DNA from: Arthrobacter sp. H14
GTDB taxonomy: Bacteria; Actinomycetota; Actinomycetes; Actinomycetales; Micrococcaceae
Assembly (NCBI RefSeq): GCF_000520495.1
Contig: NZ_KI914644.1
Coordinates: 44,457-93,188, forward strand
Direction: 5' to 3'
DNA length: 48,732 nt
Shown: positions 11,191 to 18,687 of the stretch, in pieces
How positions within the stretch are numbered: the stretch's first letter is position 1
Layout: each line of letters begins with the position of its first letter
Notes under the pieces: generated by a model
Told to the model about the DNA's origin: nothing
Database searches by the model: none
What the model saw: only the letters and a program-made list of their open reading frames with translations
Position numbers and translations under genes: made by a program

Positions 11191-12216
11191 TTACGACGTC
11201 GGGCCCAGCTGGCTGTCGTCCTTGCCATCCGGATTGCCGCTCCCGGCGAAGACGGTGTTGTTGCCGTCCCTGATGACGGCCTGGTTGACCAGCGGGATAT
11301 GAAGGCCGGCCTCGTCGAGTTCTGCCTTCAAGCGGGCGCGCATCTCGCGGGCAACGCCCCACTGTTCCAGCGGCTTGGTCCGGAGCACCAGGCGAATGGT
11401 GATTGATTCGCCGCTCAGGGCCTGCACGCCCCAGACTTCAGGTTCATCCAGGATGAGGCGGCGCCATTGCCGGTCCATCCGCATCTTTTTAGCAGCCTGA
11501 AGGATGAGATCGCTGACCTGCTCGAGGTCGGAATAATACGGAATCGGGATATCGAGGACGGCACGCGCCCAGCCCTGCGAGAAGTTGCCCACACGCATTA
11601 CTTCGCCATTGCGGACGTGCCACAGCGTGCCATCGAGATCGCGGAGCTGGGTCACCCTCAAACCGACATTCTCGACTTCGCCGGAAGCATCTCCCAAGTC
11701 GACATAGTCGCCGATCCCATACTGGTCCTCGGCAACCATGAACAGCCCCGAAATATAATCCTTGACCAGCGCCTGGGCGCCGAAACCAAGTGCGACGCCG
11801 ACGATACCGGCGCTCGCCAGCACCGGGGCCATATCGAAGCCAAGCTCGGACATAACCATCAGCAGGACCAGCGCGGTGATCACGATAGTGGACAGCGAAC
11901 GCAGCACTGAGCCGACGGTTTTGGCGCGCTGGGCCCTTCGCGCGTTCGCCAACGGCGAATCCTGAATGAGCCAGTGCCTGGTCTCTTGTGCCTGACCGGT
12001 TTCTGCAGGCACCACCTCATTGTCCAGCTTTGCGGCGTCGCCCTTGGCTATGTGGTCCATGGCCCGGCGGATGATCATCCGCAGGATCAGGTTCAGCACA
12101 ATGCCGGCAACAATGATGATCGCGATGCGCAGCGGCTTGTCGAGGAGGAAGTCCCAAATCCCCGAAGCGGCAACCCCCGCGCTCTCGACTGCGTCCTGTG
12201 CCGTATTTTCGTCCAT
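11191..12216 (-). CDS. MscS-family small-conductance mechanosensitive channel
   Basis: A 341-residue MscS-type channel. Three hydrophobic segments occur at about residues 29-49, 106-126 and 130-150. The third, pore-lining one (VLASAGIVGVALGFGAQALVKDYISGLFM) has the Gly/Ala packing pattern of MscS TM3. The beta domain follows with YGIGDYVDLGDASGEVENVGLRVT and VRNGEVMRVGNFSQGW, then the cytoplasmic vestibule domain. It would release solutes on hypo-osmotic shock. There is no clear Shine-Dalgarno; TAACCT lies 7 nt before the ATG, so the mRNA may be leaderless. It is a monocistronic unit. Confidence 0.92.
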   Translation of the reverse strand: MDENTAQDAVESAGVAASGIWDFLLDKPLRIAIIIVAGIVLNLILRMIIRRAMDHIAKGDAAKLDNEVVPAETGQAQETRHWLIQDSPLANARRAQRAKTVGSVLRSLSTIVITALVLLMVMSELGFDMAPVLASAGIVGVALGFGAQALVKDYISGLFMVAEDQYGIGDYVDLGDASGEVENVGLRVTQLRDLDGTLWHVRNGEVMRVGNFSQGWARAVLDIPIPYYSDLEQVSDLILQAAKKMRMDRQWRRLILDEPEVWGVQALSGESITIRLVLRTKPLEQWGVAREMRARLKAELDEAGLHIPLVNQAVIRDGNNTVFAGSGNPDGKDDSQLGPTS

Positions 12217-12311
12217 AGTGCCGAGGTTATGCGGGTCCGGAGGGAGCAGGCAAACTGTCAGGAACTACTCGGTTGTCATTCAACATAGCCGCAAAGTTGG
12301 GTTTTCGACGT

Positions 12312-12351
12312 CGGAGCCTGCGGCCCGCAGGCTCCGATAGGCTCTATCGGA
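12312..12351. repeat. Two adjoining hairpins upstream of the DUF456 gene
   Basis: A perfect 12-bp inverted repeat with a single-base centre (12312-12336) is followed directly by a second inverted repeat CCGATA/TATCGG (12335-12351) that shares its first bases. The element sits between divergent genes, about 28 nt before the GTG at 12379, so it is unlikely to be an ordinary terminator. It may be a mobile palindromic repeat or a leader structure. Confidence 0.45.
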
Positions 12352-12378
12352 AGAGCCCGTGGCAAGACAAGGAGCGCC

Positions 12379-12879
12379 GTGGACATTTCCGTCGTCATCG
12401 TCATCGTATGTGCGTTATTGATTGTCGTCGGGGTTATCGGCGTCGTCGTTCCTGTGCTGCCGGGATCACTGCTGGTCGTCGCTGCCCTGCTGGTGTGGGC
12501 CGTGACTGTGCAGAGCATGGCCGGCTGGATCGTATTCGGCATCGGGGCGCTGCTGCTGACCATCGGAATGCTCGCCAGCGCCGTGCTGACGGGACGGCGG
12601 CTGAAGCAGCGGAAAATTCCCAACCGCTCGATTCTCGTGGCGCTGGTCTTCGCGGTCGCGGGGCTGTTCCTCATCCCAGTGGTGGGTTTGTTCGTCGGCT
12701 TTGCGGCTGGACTGCTGCTGGCGGAATTCATCCGCCAGCGGGATTTCCGGGCGGCTGTTTCCTCCAGCTGGGCCGCCTTGAAAGCGACGGGTATCGGCAT
12801 CCTGGTGGAGTGCGGGCTGGCCTGTCTGGCCGCGAGCGTGTGGGTCATTGGACTCTGGGTGCACTTCGCGGGCAGCTGA
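12379..12879 (+). CDS. DUF456 domain membrane protein
   Basis: A 166-residue hydrophobic protein of the DUF456 family, with about four to five membrane segments. The N-terminal GVIGVVVPVLPGSLLVVAALLVW segment (around residues 18-40) is the family hallmark, with the PVLPG turn between the first two helices. A Gly-rich GLFVGFAAGLLLAEF stretch follows near residue 115. The function is not known. The GTG start at 12379 follows AAGGAG with 4 nt spacing. No operon partner is evident; it converges with the DNA glycosylase-like gene, with 57 nt between stops. Confidence 0.85.
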   Translation: MDISVVIVIVCALLIVVGVIGVVVPVLPGSLLVVAALLVWAVTVQSMAGWIVFGIGALLLTIGMLASAVLTGRRLKQRKIPNRSILVALVFAVAGLFLIPVVGLFVGFAAGLLLAEFIRQRDFRAAVSSSWAALKATGIGILVECGLACLAASVWVIGLWVHFAGS

Positions 12880-12936
12880 TTGAACTCCATAGCGACGGTT
12901 GGGGAGTGTGACCAAAGTCATACTCTCGACATGGGT

Positions 12937-14004
12937 TCAGCGAAGCGTGGCGAACCGTCGTTCAATAAGGCGCAGTTCCGCCTTGGTGAACCGCCGGCTG
13001 AACGACGTCGGTTCGATCCTTCGGTCCACACCCTTTCCGGCGCGCTTCCAGGTACCAGTCACCTGACCGTCGCGGATGATGGTTGGACGGAAGACGCCGT
13101 TGCCGCCGGGAACAATGCGCTGGGCAAATTCAGGTCTCAGTGCCGCCGACCGGTCCTGATAACCGAGCAGGTATTCGTCAAAACCAGGCAGCAGGAACAG
13201 TCCCGATGCTTCGTGCGCTTCGCCGCCCGGCAACGCCGGTGATGCGGGGTCCATCAGGTACTCAACGCCGTCGTACCAGCTGCTTTCCAGGTTCTGCCGG
13301 GCGAGTGCGACGGCGGTTTTCACATCCGCCGCCCGGAGTTTGGTCCACCAGCCGAAATCCTTCACGGTCGCCGGTCCGTGGCTGCGGAAATATCGTAGAG
13401 CCAGTTCGCCCAGCGCCTCGTCCGGTTCGAGCCGGCGCGGATGTGGAATCCAGGAGTCGATGAGAACCAGCTGCTGTTCACCACCGCGGACCGGGCCGAA
13501 GCACAGCACTCCCGTCATCGCCAGGTGCCCGATCAGATGGTACCCGCGTTCCTTCACCTCCAGCAGGCCGGCCTTCCGCCACAGGGCGATCAGCTCATTG
13601 CGGCTGATCGGCTTTCCATCACGCATCTCCGCCAGCGCGATGTCCCGGGCGGCGCCAATGAGCCGGTCGTCGATGCCGAGTTCAGCATGCCGGCGGGCCG
13701 ACGTGGCGACCATCCGGGCCGCCGTCGTCCGCAGCATCCAGCCCAGATCCTCGGCCGGTACAAAATGCAGCGTGCCCCGCATCGGCCAGGACCGGACGAT
13801 CGTTCCGGCGTCGAGGGCGGCAAGGACCGCCTCCCGGGTCCCGCCTTGGAAGCGCAGTGCCACCGAAGTGACGGCCCCATTGAAGTCCTGCGCCTGAACA
13901 GCCATCATCCAGCGCACGACGTCGGCAGCACCGGCTTCCATCGGAGCGGCGATGCGTTGGGAAACCAGTCTCAGCTGGCCAATGCCGAACTTCACCATCT
14001 GCAT
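12937..14004 (-). CDS. AlkZ-like DNA glycosylase (HTH_42 family)
   Basis: A 355-residue winged-helix protein of the HTH_42 (former DUF1006) superfamily, which contains the interstrand crosslink glycosylase AlkZ and YcaQ. Residues 37-39 are Gln-Ala-Gln (in MAVQAQDF), matching the Gln-x-Gln catalytic motif of the AlkZ-like branch as I recall it, rather than the Gln-x-Asp of the YcaQ branch. SWPMRGTLHFVPAEDL (about 75-90) and PGFDEYLLGYQDRS near residue 280 are family landmarks. It would excise bulky alkylated bases. ATG 14004 gives the family N-terminus; about 120 codons of open frame upstream do not resemble it. The ribosome-binding site is weak. No biosynthetic gene cluster is adjacent. Confidence 0.8.
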   Translation of the reverse strand: MQMVKFGIGQLRLVSQRIAAPMEAGAADVVRWMMAVQAQDFNGAVTSVALRFQGGTREAVLAALDAGTIVRSWPMRGTLHFVPAEDLGWMLRTTAARMVATSARRHAELGIDDRLIGAARDIALAEMRDGKPISRNELIALWRKAGLLEVKERGYHLIGHLAMTGVLCFGPVRGGEQQLVLIDSWIPHPRRLEPDEALGELALRYFRSHGPATVKDFGWWTKLRAADVKTAVALARQNLESSWYDGVEYLMDPASPALPGGEAHEASGLFLLPGFDEYLLGYQDRSAALRPEFAQRIVPGGNGVFRPTIIRDGQVTGTWKRAGKGVDRRIEPTSFSRRFTKAELRLIERRFATLR

Positions 14005-14104
14005 AATGCTAAGCCGGATTAGTGCCCGGCGGACCCGGAAACCGGCTTCTTTGGAAGTACCTCCTGCCGCGGGTAGCGTTGAGCGGGAAAATGGGGAGAC
14101 TACT

Positions 14105-14350
14105 TTGCGATATGCATTCCGTGGGGTCGTTTTGATTATCGGCCTGATGGCTTTGGCGGGTTGTTCGGCCCTCAATCCCGGCACCGCAAAAGCGGAGAAG
14201 ACGGCCGAAGCGTTCCATGCAGTCGGAGTTTTTGGCCGTTTTGTCCATGGCCGTCCTGGCGGTGTATCTGCGCCAACGTGGTTCACCGGAATCCAAGCCG
14301 GTGGGCGAGCCGCATTCATCCACGGGCGTACAAGGTTAATGCAGTCGTGA
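14105..14350 (+). CDS. Possible small lipoprotein, perhaps frameshifted
   Basis: An 81-codon frame from TTG 14105, preceded by GGGGAG, begins with a convincing lipoprotein signal peptide: basic RYAFRG, hydrophobic core and the lipobox LAGC. The mature part starts SALNPGTAKAEKTAEAF. Third-position GC is high up to about 14216 and then falls, while it becomes high in the next frame, where the small membrane protein lies. Either a very short lipoprotein gene overlaps a second small gene, or one gene has been frameshifted. No function is recognised. Confidence 0.4.
   Translation: MRYAFRGVVLIIGLMALAGCSALNPGTAKAEKTAEAFHAVGVFGRFVHGRPGGVSAPTWFTGIQAGGRAAFIHGRTRLMQS
14217..14339 (+). CDS. Possible 40-residue single-helix membrane protein
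   Basis: From ATG 14217 this frame encodes 40 residues with one membrane helix (FLAVLSMAVLAVYLRQRG) followed by a polar tail rich in Pro, Glu and Ser. Codon third positions are GC-rich in this frame and not in the overlapping lipoprotein frame, which supports coding. The ribosome-binding site is poor. It could equally be the shifted 3' part of the lipoprotein gene at 14105. Confidence 0.4.
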   Translation: MQSEFLAVLSMAVLAVYLRQRGSPESKPVGEPHSSTGVQG

Positions 14351-14484
14351 ATTGAATTCATCCACTTTTCCGGGCGGATAAACGTCGAATAACAAGATAC
14401 TAAGTACCCTTACGTTCGCGGATAATGGTGGCTGGAGTTTGTAATACGACGCTTCATACGACCGAAAATGTAAGGAGATGCAAA

Positions 14485-14949
14485 ATGGCCAGTTCAGCAG
14501 CCCACAACACCCCGGGCGGAAGCTCGCGCACGCCGGTCCAGCTAGCCGCTCTCGTCGTCGGCGTTGTCTTTTTGCTCGTCGGCATCCTGGGGTTCATCCC
14601 CGGAATCACCACCAACTACGGTGCGTTGCAGTTTGCCGGTCATGAGTCCGAAGCCTTCCTGCTTGGGGTCTTCCAAGTCTCAATTCTGCACAATATCGTG
14701 CATCTGCTGTTCGGTGCCGCCGGTATTGCCATGGCGAAAACCGGTCCGTCGGCCAGTAAATACCTGATTGTCGGCGGCATCATTTACGCTGTCCTGTGGA
14801 TCTACGGCCTGATTGTGGCTCCCGAATCGGGTGCCAACTTTGTTCCCTTGAATACCGCCGATAACTGGCTCCACTTGGTCCTCTTCATCGGCATGGTGGC
14901 TATGGGATTCCTGCCAGGACGGAAGACAGCAGCCACAGCACGGGCATAA
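14485..14949 (+). CDS. DUF4383 domain membrane protein
   Basis: A 154-residue protein of the DUF4383 family, with four predicted membrane helices (about residues 17-37, 60-80, 90-110 and 122-142). ILGFIPGITTNY near residue 34, the LLGVFQVSILHNIVHLLFGAAG segment and NTADNWLHLVLFIGMVAMG are recurring family stretches. The function is unknown; these genes are common in soil actinobacteria and are often noted as stress-linked. ATG 14485 was chosen because TAAGGAG lies 7 nt before it. A stable hairpin lies 25 nt past the stop. Confidence 0.9.
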   Translation: MASSAAHNTPGGSSRTPVQLAALVVGVVFLLVGILGFIPGITTNYGALQFAGHESEAFLLGVFQVSILHNIVHLLFGAAGIAMAKTGPSASKYLIVGGIIYAVLWIYGLIVAPESGANFVPLNTADNWLHLVLFIGMVAMGFLPGRKTAATARA

Positions 14950-14974
14950 ACAGCATGACCGGACTGCTCCCACG

Positions 14975-15011
14975 GGGACCACTGCTACTCTAAGCGGGTA
15001 GCAGTGGTCCC
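14975..15011 (+). terminator. 14-bp perfect hairpin between DUF4383 and MFS genes
   Basis: Arms 14975-14988 and 14998-15011 are perfectly complementary with a 9-nt loop. It lies 25 nt after the DUF4383 stop and just before the MFS gene's ribosome-binding site. There is no clear U run, so it may be a terminator or a leader element of the next gene. Confidence 0.55.
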
Positions 15012-15028
15012 TTAGCGACGGAGGTGCC

Positions 15029-16210
15029 ATGAAGGCATTGCCGCTGATTGTCAGCGGGACGGCGCTGGTGGGTGCCACCTATGGGCTGGCGCGTTTCAGC
15101 TATGGTCTGTTTGTTCCGGCCTTCAGCAGGGAATTCGAGCTGACGCCGTCCCTGGCCGGGGTTATCTATTCCGGAAGCTTCCTCGCCTACTGCCTTGCCG
15201 CCGTCGTCGCCTTCCGCTTTGCTGACCGGCCCCGCTGGAGCATTCTCCTGGCGGGGGTCACCGCCACAGGTGGCAGCGTCGTCGTCGCCGCAGCGGTTTC
15301 CCCGATCATGTTGGCAGCCGGCATCCTGATCGCCGGCGCCGGCGCAGGATTCGCATCGCCGGGCCTGGTCGCTCTCGTTGCCCACCACGTACCTTTCCGT
15401 GCTGGCGACCGAATCCAGACTGTCGTCAATGCCGGCAGCGGGATCGGCGTAGCGGTGGGCGGCCCGATGGCGCTCCTGTTCAGTGGAAACTGGCGTACGG
15501 CGTGGTGGCTGATCGCGCTCATTGCCGCCGTTGCGACCGCCCTGACTCTGCTGACCGACCGTCCCGCGACTGGCGCGACAGGTAGAGCCGGCGGGGCGGA
15601 TGAGACCGATAGAGCTGCCGCGGGATTGACGCTCTCCGGCCTGGCCCCGCTGCGGACCGCGATGGCGGCGGCTGTGCTCGCCGGGGCAGCCAGCGCGGGG
15701 GTGTGGACCTTCGGCCGCAGCCATGTCGTGGCATCGGGCGGACTATCCCAAACCCAGGCCACGGTTTTCTGGGTCCTCGTCGGCATCGCAGGCGTGGCCG
15801 GCGCCTTTTCGGGTGATGCGGTGGACCGGATCGGCCTGCGCCGCAGCTGGATGACGACGTCGGCGTTGCTGGCGGGTGCCACGGCGGCTGTTGGCTTTTG
15901 GGCGGGGCAGCCGGTGGTGGCTTTTAGCGCCGGGGCCATCTTCGGGGGCGCCTACGTCGCGTTGACGGGGATCCTGATTGTGTGGGCGGCCCACCGGGTG
16001 CCGGAGCAGGCATCGGCGGGCACCGCGGCACTTTTCATTGCGCTCGCCGTGGGTCAGGCGGGCGGCGCGGCGCTGCTCGGTGGGCTGCTCGAGGTTGCCG
16101 CGGCCTGGGTCGGTTTCCTGCTCGCGGCATCAACCGGTGTCCTGGGCGCCGTGGTGGTGGCGGCGGATGCGGCTGTCGATGAGCGGCCGCGCAGCCCGGA
16201 CCTGGTTTGA
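15029..16210 (+). CDS. MFS transporter, YbfB/YjiJ-like
   Basis: A 393-residue major facilitator protein with about twelve membrane helices. The N-terminal LVGATYGLARFSYGLFVPAF segment (about residues 11-30) and ELTPSLAGVIYSGSFLAYC resemble the YbfB/YjiJ subgroup. A charged, Gly/Ala-rich central loop (GATGRAGGADETDRAA, about residues 180-195) divides the two halves. The substrate is unknown. ATG 15029 follows GGAGG at 4-5 nt. The dehalogenase-like gene starts 9 nt after its stop, so the two are probably co-transcribed. Confidence 0.87.
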   Translation: MKALPLIVSGTALVGATYGLARFSYGLFVPAFSREFELTPSLAGVIYSGSFLAYCLAAVVAFRFADRPRWSILLAGVTATGGSVVVAAAVSPIMLAAGILIAGAGAGFASPGLVALVAHHVPFRAGDRIQTVVNAGSGIGVAVGGPMALLFSGNWRTAWWLIALIAAVATALTLLTDRPATGATGRAGGADETDRAAAGLTLSGLAPLRTAMAAAVLAGAASAGVWTFGRSHVVASGGLSQTQATVFWVLVGIAGVAGAFSGDAVDRIGLRRSWMTTSALLAGATAAVGFWAGQPVVAFSAGAIFGGAYVALTGILIVWAAHRVPEQASAGTAALFIALAVGQAGGAALLGGLLEVAAAWVGFLLAASTGVLGAVVVAADAAVDERPRSPDLV

Positions 16211-16219
16211 GGGGTTGCC

Positions 16220-17089
16220 ATGTTCGAGGGGTTCACCTCAGAAGTGATCAACGTGGGCGGCGCCGAAATCTTCGTCCGGCATGCCGGGAATGGTCCCGCC
16301 GTCCTGCTGCTGCACGGACACCCCCGGACATCGGCCACTTGGGTCCACGTCGCCCCGGCGTTGGTGCAGTTCGGCTTCACCGTTGTCTGTCCGGACCTGC
16401 GCGGCTACGGCGCCTCATCGAAACCGGCGACGACGCCGGATCATGCGCCATACTCCAAGCGTGCGATGGCGGGTGACATGTCACGCTTGATGGAGCGGCT
16501 GGGACACCGCCGGTTCCACGCCGTCGGCCACGACAGGGGCAGCTACGTCGCATTCCGGCTCGCGATGGACAGCCCCGACCAGCTCCGGAAGCTGGTGCTG
16601 ATCGACTCGGTACCAATTAAGGAAGCGCTCGACCGCTGCGGTTCCAGGTTTGCGGCGAAGTGGTGGCATTGGTTCTTTTACGCCCAGCCGGACACCCCCG
16701 AGCGGGTTATCAACGCCGACCCGGACGCCTGGTACCGGGGTACGCCGCTGCACATGGGCGGCGAGGCCTATGCGGAGTTCCGGTCCGCCACCTGGAACCC
16801 GGCGACCGTCAAAGCGATGCTGGAAGACTACCGGGCGGGTCTATGCATCGACTACGAAAACGACACCGCGGACCGGACGGCGGGCAGGAAAATACGCTGC
16901 CCGCTGCTGGTGCTCTGGACCTTGCGGGACGACATGGAAGAGCTGTATGGCGATCCGCGCCGGATCTGGCGGGACTGGGCCGACGACGTCGAAGGTCACG
17001 GCATCGATTCCGGTCACCACGTGGCGGAGGAAGCGCCGGAAGCCTTAGTGCAGGCGGTCAGCCGCTTCCTCCGGACGGATGGCAATTAG
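16220..17089 (+). CDS. Fluoroacetate dehalogenase-like alpha/beta hydrolase
   Basis: A 289-residue alpha/beta hydrolase resembling fluoroacetate dehalogenases. HGHPRTSATW (32-41) forms the oxyanion region. GHDRGSYV gives nucleophile Asp105 and Arg106. His150-Trp151 in WWHWFFYAQ match the halide-binding pair. Asp129 and His266 are the likely acid and base. Known fluoroacetate enzymes have a second carboxylate-binding Arg four residues after the nucleophile; here that position is Tyr109, so fluoroacetate activity is doubtful and another ester or haloacid substrate is possible. The start is ATG 16220, just after the MFS gene, which may carry its substrate. Confidence 0.82.
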   Translation: MFEGFTSEVINVGGAEIFVRHAGNGPAVLLLHGHPRTSATWVHVAPALVQFGFTVVCPDLRGYGASSKPATTPDHAPYSKRAMAGDMSRLMERLGHRRFHAVGHDRGSYVAFRLAMDSPDQLRKLVLIDSVPIKEALDRCGSRFAAKWWHWFFYAQPDTPERVINADPDAWYRGTPLHMGGEAYAEFRSATWNPATVKAMLEDYRAGLCIDYENDTADRTAGRKIRCPLLVLWTLRDDMEELYGDPRRIWRDWADDVEGHGIDSGHHVAEEAPEALVQAVSRFLRTDGN

Positions 17090-17123
17090 CCCCGATCCTA
17101 CAGGCGCCGAGTAGCCCTGATTA

Positions 17124-18506
17124 TCAGGCTCCGGCGCCCACGATCAGCAGGATGCCGGCGAAGACGATTCCGGAAGCGATCAGCGTGACCATCGTGTAGC
17201 CGAGGATGTCGCGCATCTTCAGCCCGGCAATGGCCAGCAGTGGCAGTGCCCAGAACGGCTGGATCATGTTCGTCCACTGGTCGCCGTAGGAAACAGCCAT
17301 GATCGCAACTGACGGATCGACGCCGAGGCGGTCGGCGGCGTCGAGCATAATCGGTGCCTGCACGGCGAATTGTCCGCCGCCGGAAGGGACGAAGAAGTTA
17401 ACGATGCCGGCCGAGAGCAGGGCCAGCACGCCGAAGGTGGCTGGACTGGCGATGCCAACCAGGAAGTCGGAGAAGACAGTGATGAGTCCCGTCGTCGTCA
17501 TAATTCCCATAATTCCCGCGTACAAAGGGAACTGCAGCAGGATTTCCCCGACGTTGGAGGCGGCGTTCTTGATCAAGCCGATGAGCTCGAAGGGATTGCG
17601 CACGAGCAGGAAGATCAGCGCCAGGAAGGTCCAGTTTACGATGTCGAGCGTGGCCGTCCCGCCCTGCACGTAGTGGATGACCAGATAGGTGGCCAGCGCT
17701 AGGCCGACGATCGTGGTCAGGATGCGGCTGGCATCGACGTGGTCGGCCGGGGTGACAACTTCGTCCTCGATATCGACGTCGTCGGTGTTCCGGGCGTCGA
17801 CCTTGAGCTCGATGATTTTGTCGCCGGCCCGCGGAGCGACGAGTGCAAGGGCGAGAGCCACGAAGATGATGGTGGCAATGGCGGCCGTGATGTTCCACCA
17901 GGTGAAGGTCGTCTCGCTGACCGGGATGGTGCGGCCCAATTGTTCGGCGATGAACGAATCCGGTGTGGCGGCGACCAGCGGGCCGGAGCCGGAGTAGCCC
18001 ATATGCCACACAACGAAGCCGGAGAAGCCGGCGGCGACGAGCATCGGAAAGTGCAGGGCCATGCCCTTTTCGCGGCCCTGCGCGGCAACTTCTCTGGCCA
18101 GCAGACCGCCGACGACAAGACCGAGCCCCCAAGTGATCAAGGAGGCGACGGCCGCCACGACGAAAACGAAAACGTACGCCTGAACCGGGCTTTTGGGAAC
18201 CCCGCCGAGAAACGCCAGGAATTTGCGGACCGGCCCGGTGTTGGCCAACGTATGCCCGAGCAGCAGAATCAGCGCCATCTGCGTCATAAAGGCCAGCAGG
18301 CCGGACAGGCCGTCGCCCCAGCTGGAAACGACGTCGACGAAACCGGCGTCGGTCAGCAACAGTGCCAGTATTCCGACCACCAGGGTGAGGACGACGGCGA
18401 ACACCAGCGCACTGGGGATGTAGCGTTCGACGACGGAGTTGACCGGCCGCATCGCAGCGGAAAGGCCGGACGATTTCTGCTTCGGTTCAGGGCTCGAGGT
18501 AGGCAT
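17124..18506 (-). CDS. atoE: Short-chain fatty acid transporter (AtoE family)
   Basis: A 460-residue membrane protein of the AtoE/TIGR00366 family, with about ten to twelve helices. Landmarks are VERYIPSALVFAVVLT near the N-terminus, SLITWGLGLVVGG, VWHMGYSGSGPL, FFVPSGGGQFAVQAPIML and SYGDQWTNMIQPFWALPLLAIAG. The last two closely match the acetoacetate-operon transporter. It should import short-chain fatty acids such as butyrate. No CoA-transferase or thiolase gene is adjacent. ATG 18506 was chosen to begin at MPTSSPEP; the frame is open further upstream without family similarity. The ribosome-binding site is weak. Confidence 0.88.
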   Translation of the reverse strand: MPTSSPEPKQKSSGLSAAMRPVNSVVERYIPSALVFAVVLTLVVGILALLLTDAGFVDVVSSWGDGLSGLLAFMTQMALILLLGHTLANTGPVRKFLAFLGGVPKSPVQAYVFVFVVAAVASLITWGLGLVVGGLLAREVAAQGREKGMALHFPMLVAAGFSGFVVWHMGYSGSGPLVAATPDSFIAEQLGRTIPVSETTFTWWNITAAIATIIFVALALALVAPRAGDKIIELKVDARNTDDVDIEDEVVTPADHVDASRILTTIVGLALATYLVIHYVQGGTATLDIVNWTFLALIFLLVRNPFELIGLIKNAASNVGEILLQFPLYAGIMGIMTTTGLITVFSDFLVGIASPATFGVLALLSAGIVNFFVPSGGGQFAVQAPIMLDAADRLGVDPSVAIMAVSYGDQWTNMIQPFWALPLLAIAGLKMRDILGYTMVTLIASGIVFAGILLIVGAGA

Positions 18507-18509
18507 GAT

Positions 18510-18528
18510 ACATACTCTAGGCGTATGT
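18510..18528. promoter_or_regulatory. Inverted repeat upstream of the AtoE-family gene
   Basis: ACATAC, 7 nt, GTATGT is a perfect 6-bp inverted repeat a few bases before the transporter start codon, in the divergent region shared with the LVIVD-repeat gene. The form suits a dimeric regulator such as a GntR- or TetR-type protein. No local regulator is present. Confidence 0.35.
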
Positions 18529-18687
18529 GCATACCGGTTCCGGCATTTTGCCAGCCAATTCTGTGACAACCTTCACAAGCAGCGTCTCCTATGCGTACGT
18601 TCTAATAACTACGTTCGCACGAGCGGCCGGCAGCGACGGGCAATCCCCGTTCAGCAAGCGGCTGCTCTTTTCTTTGGAGGTACATGC

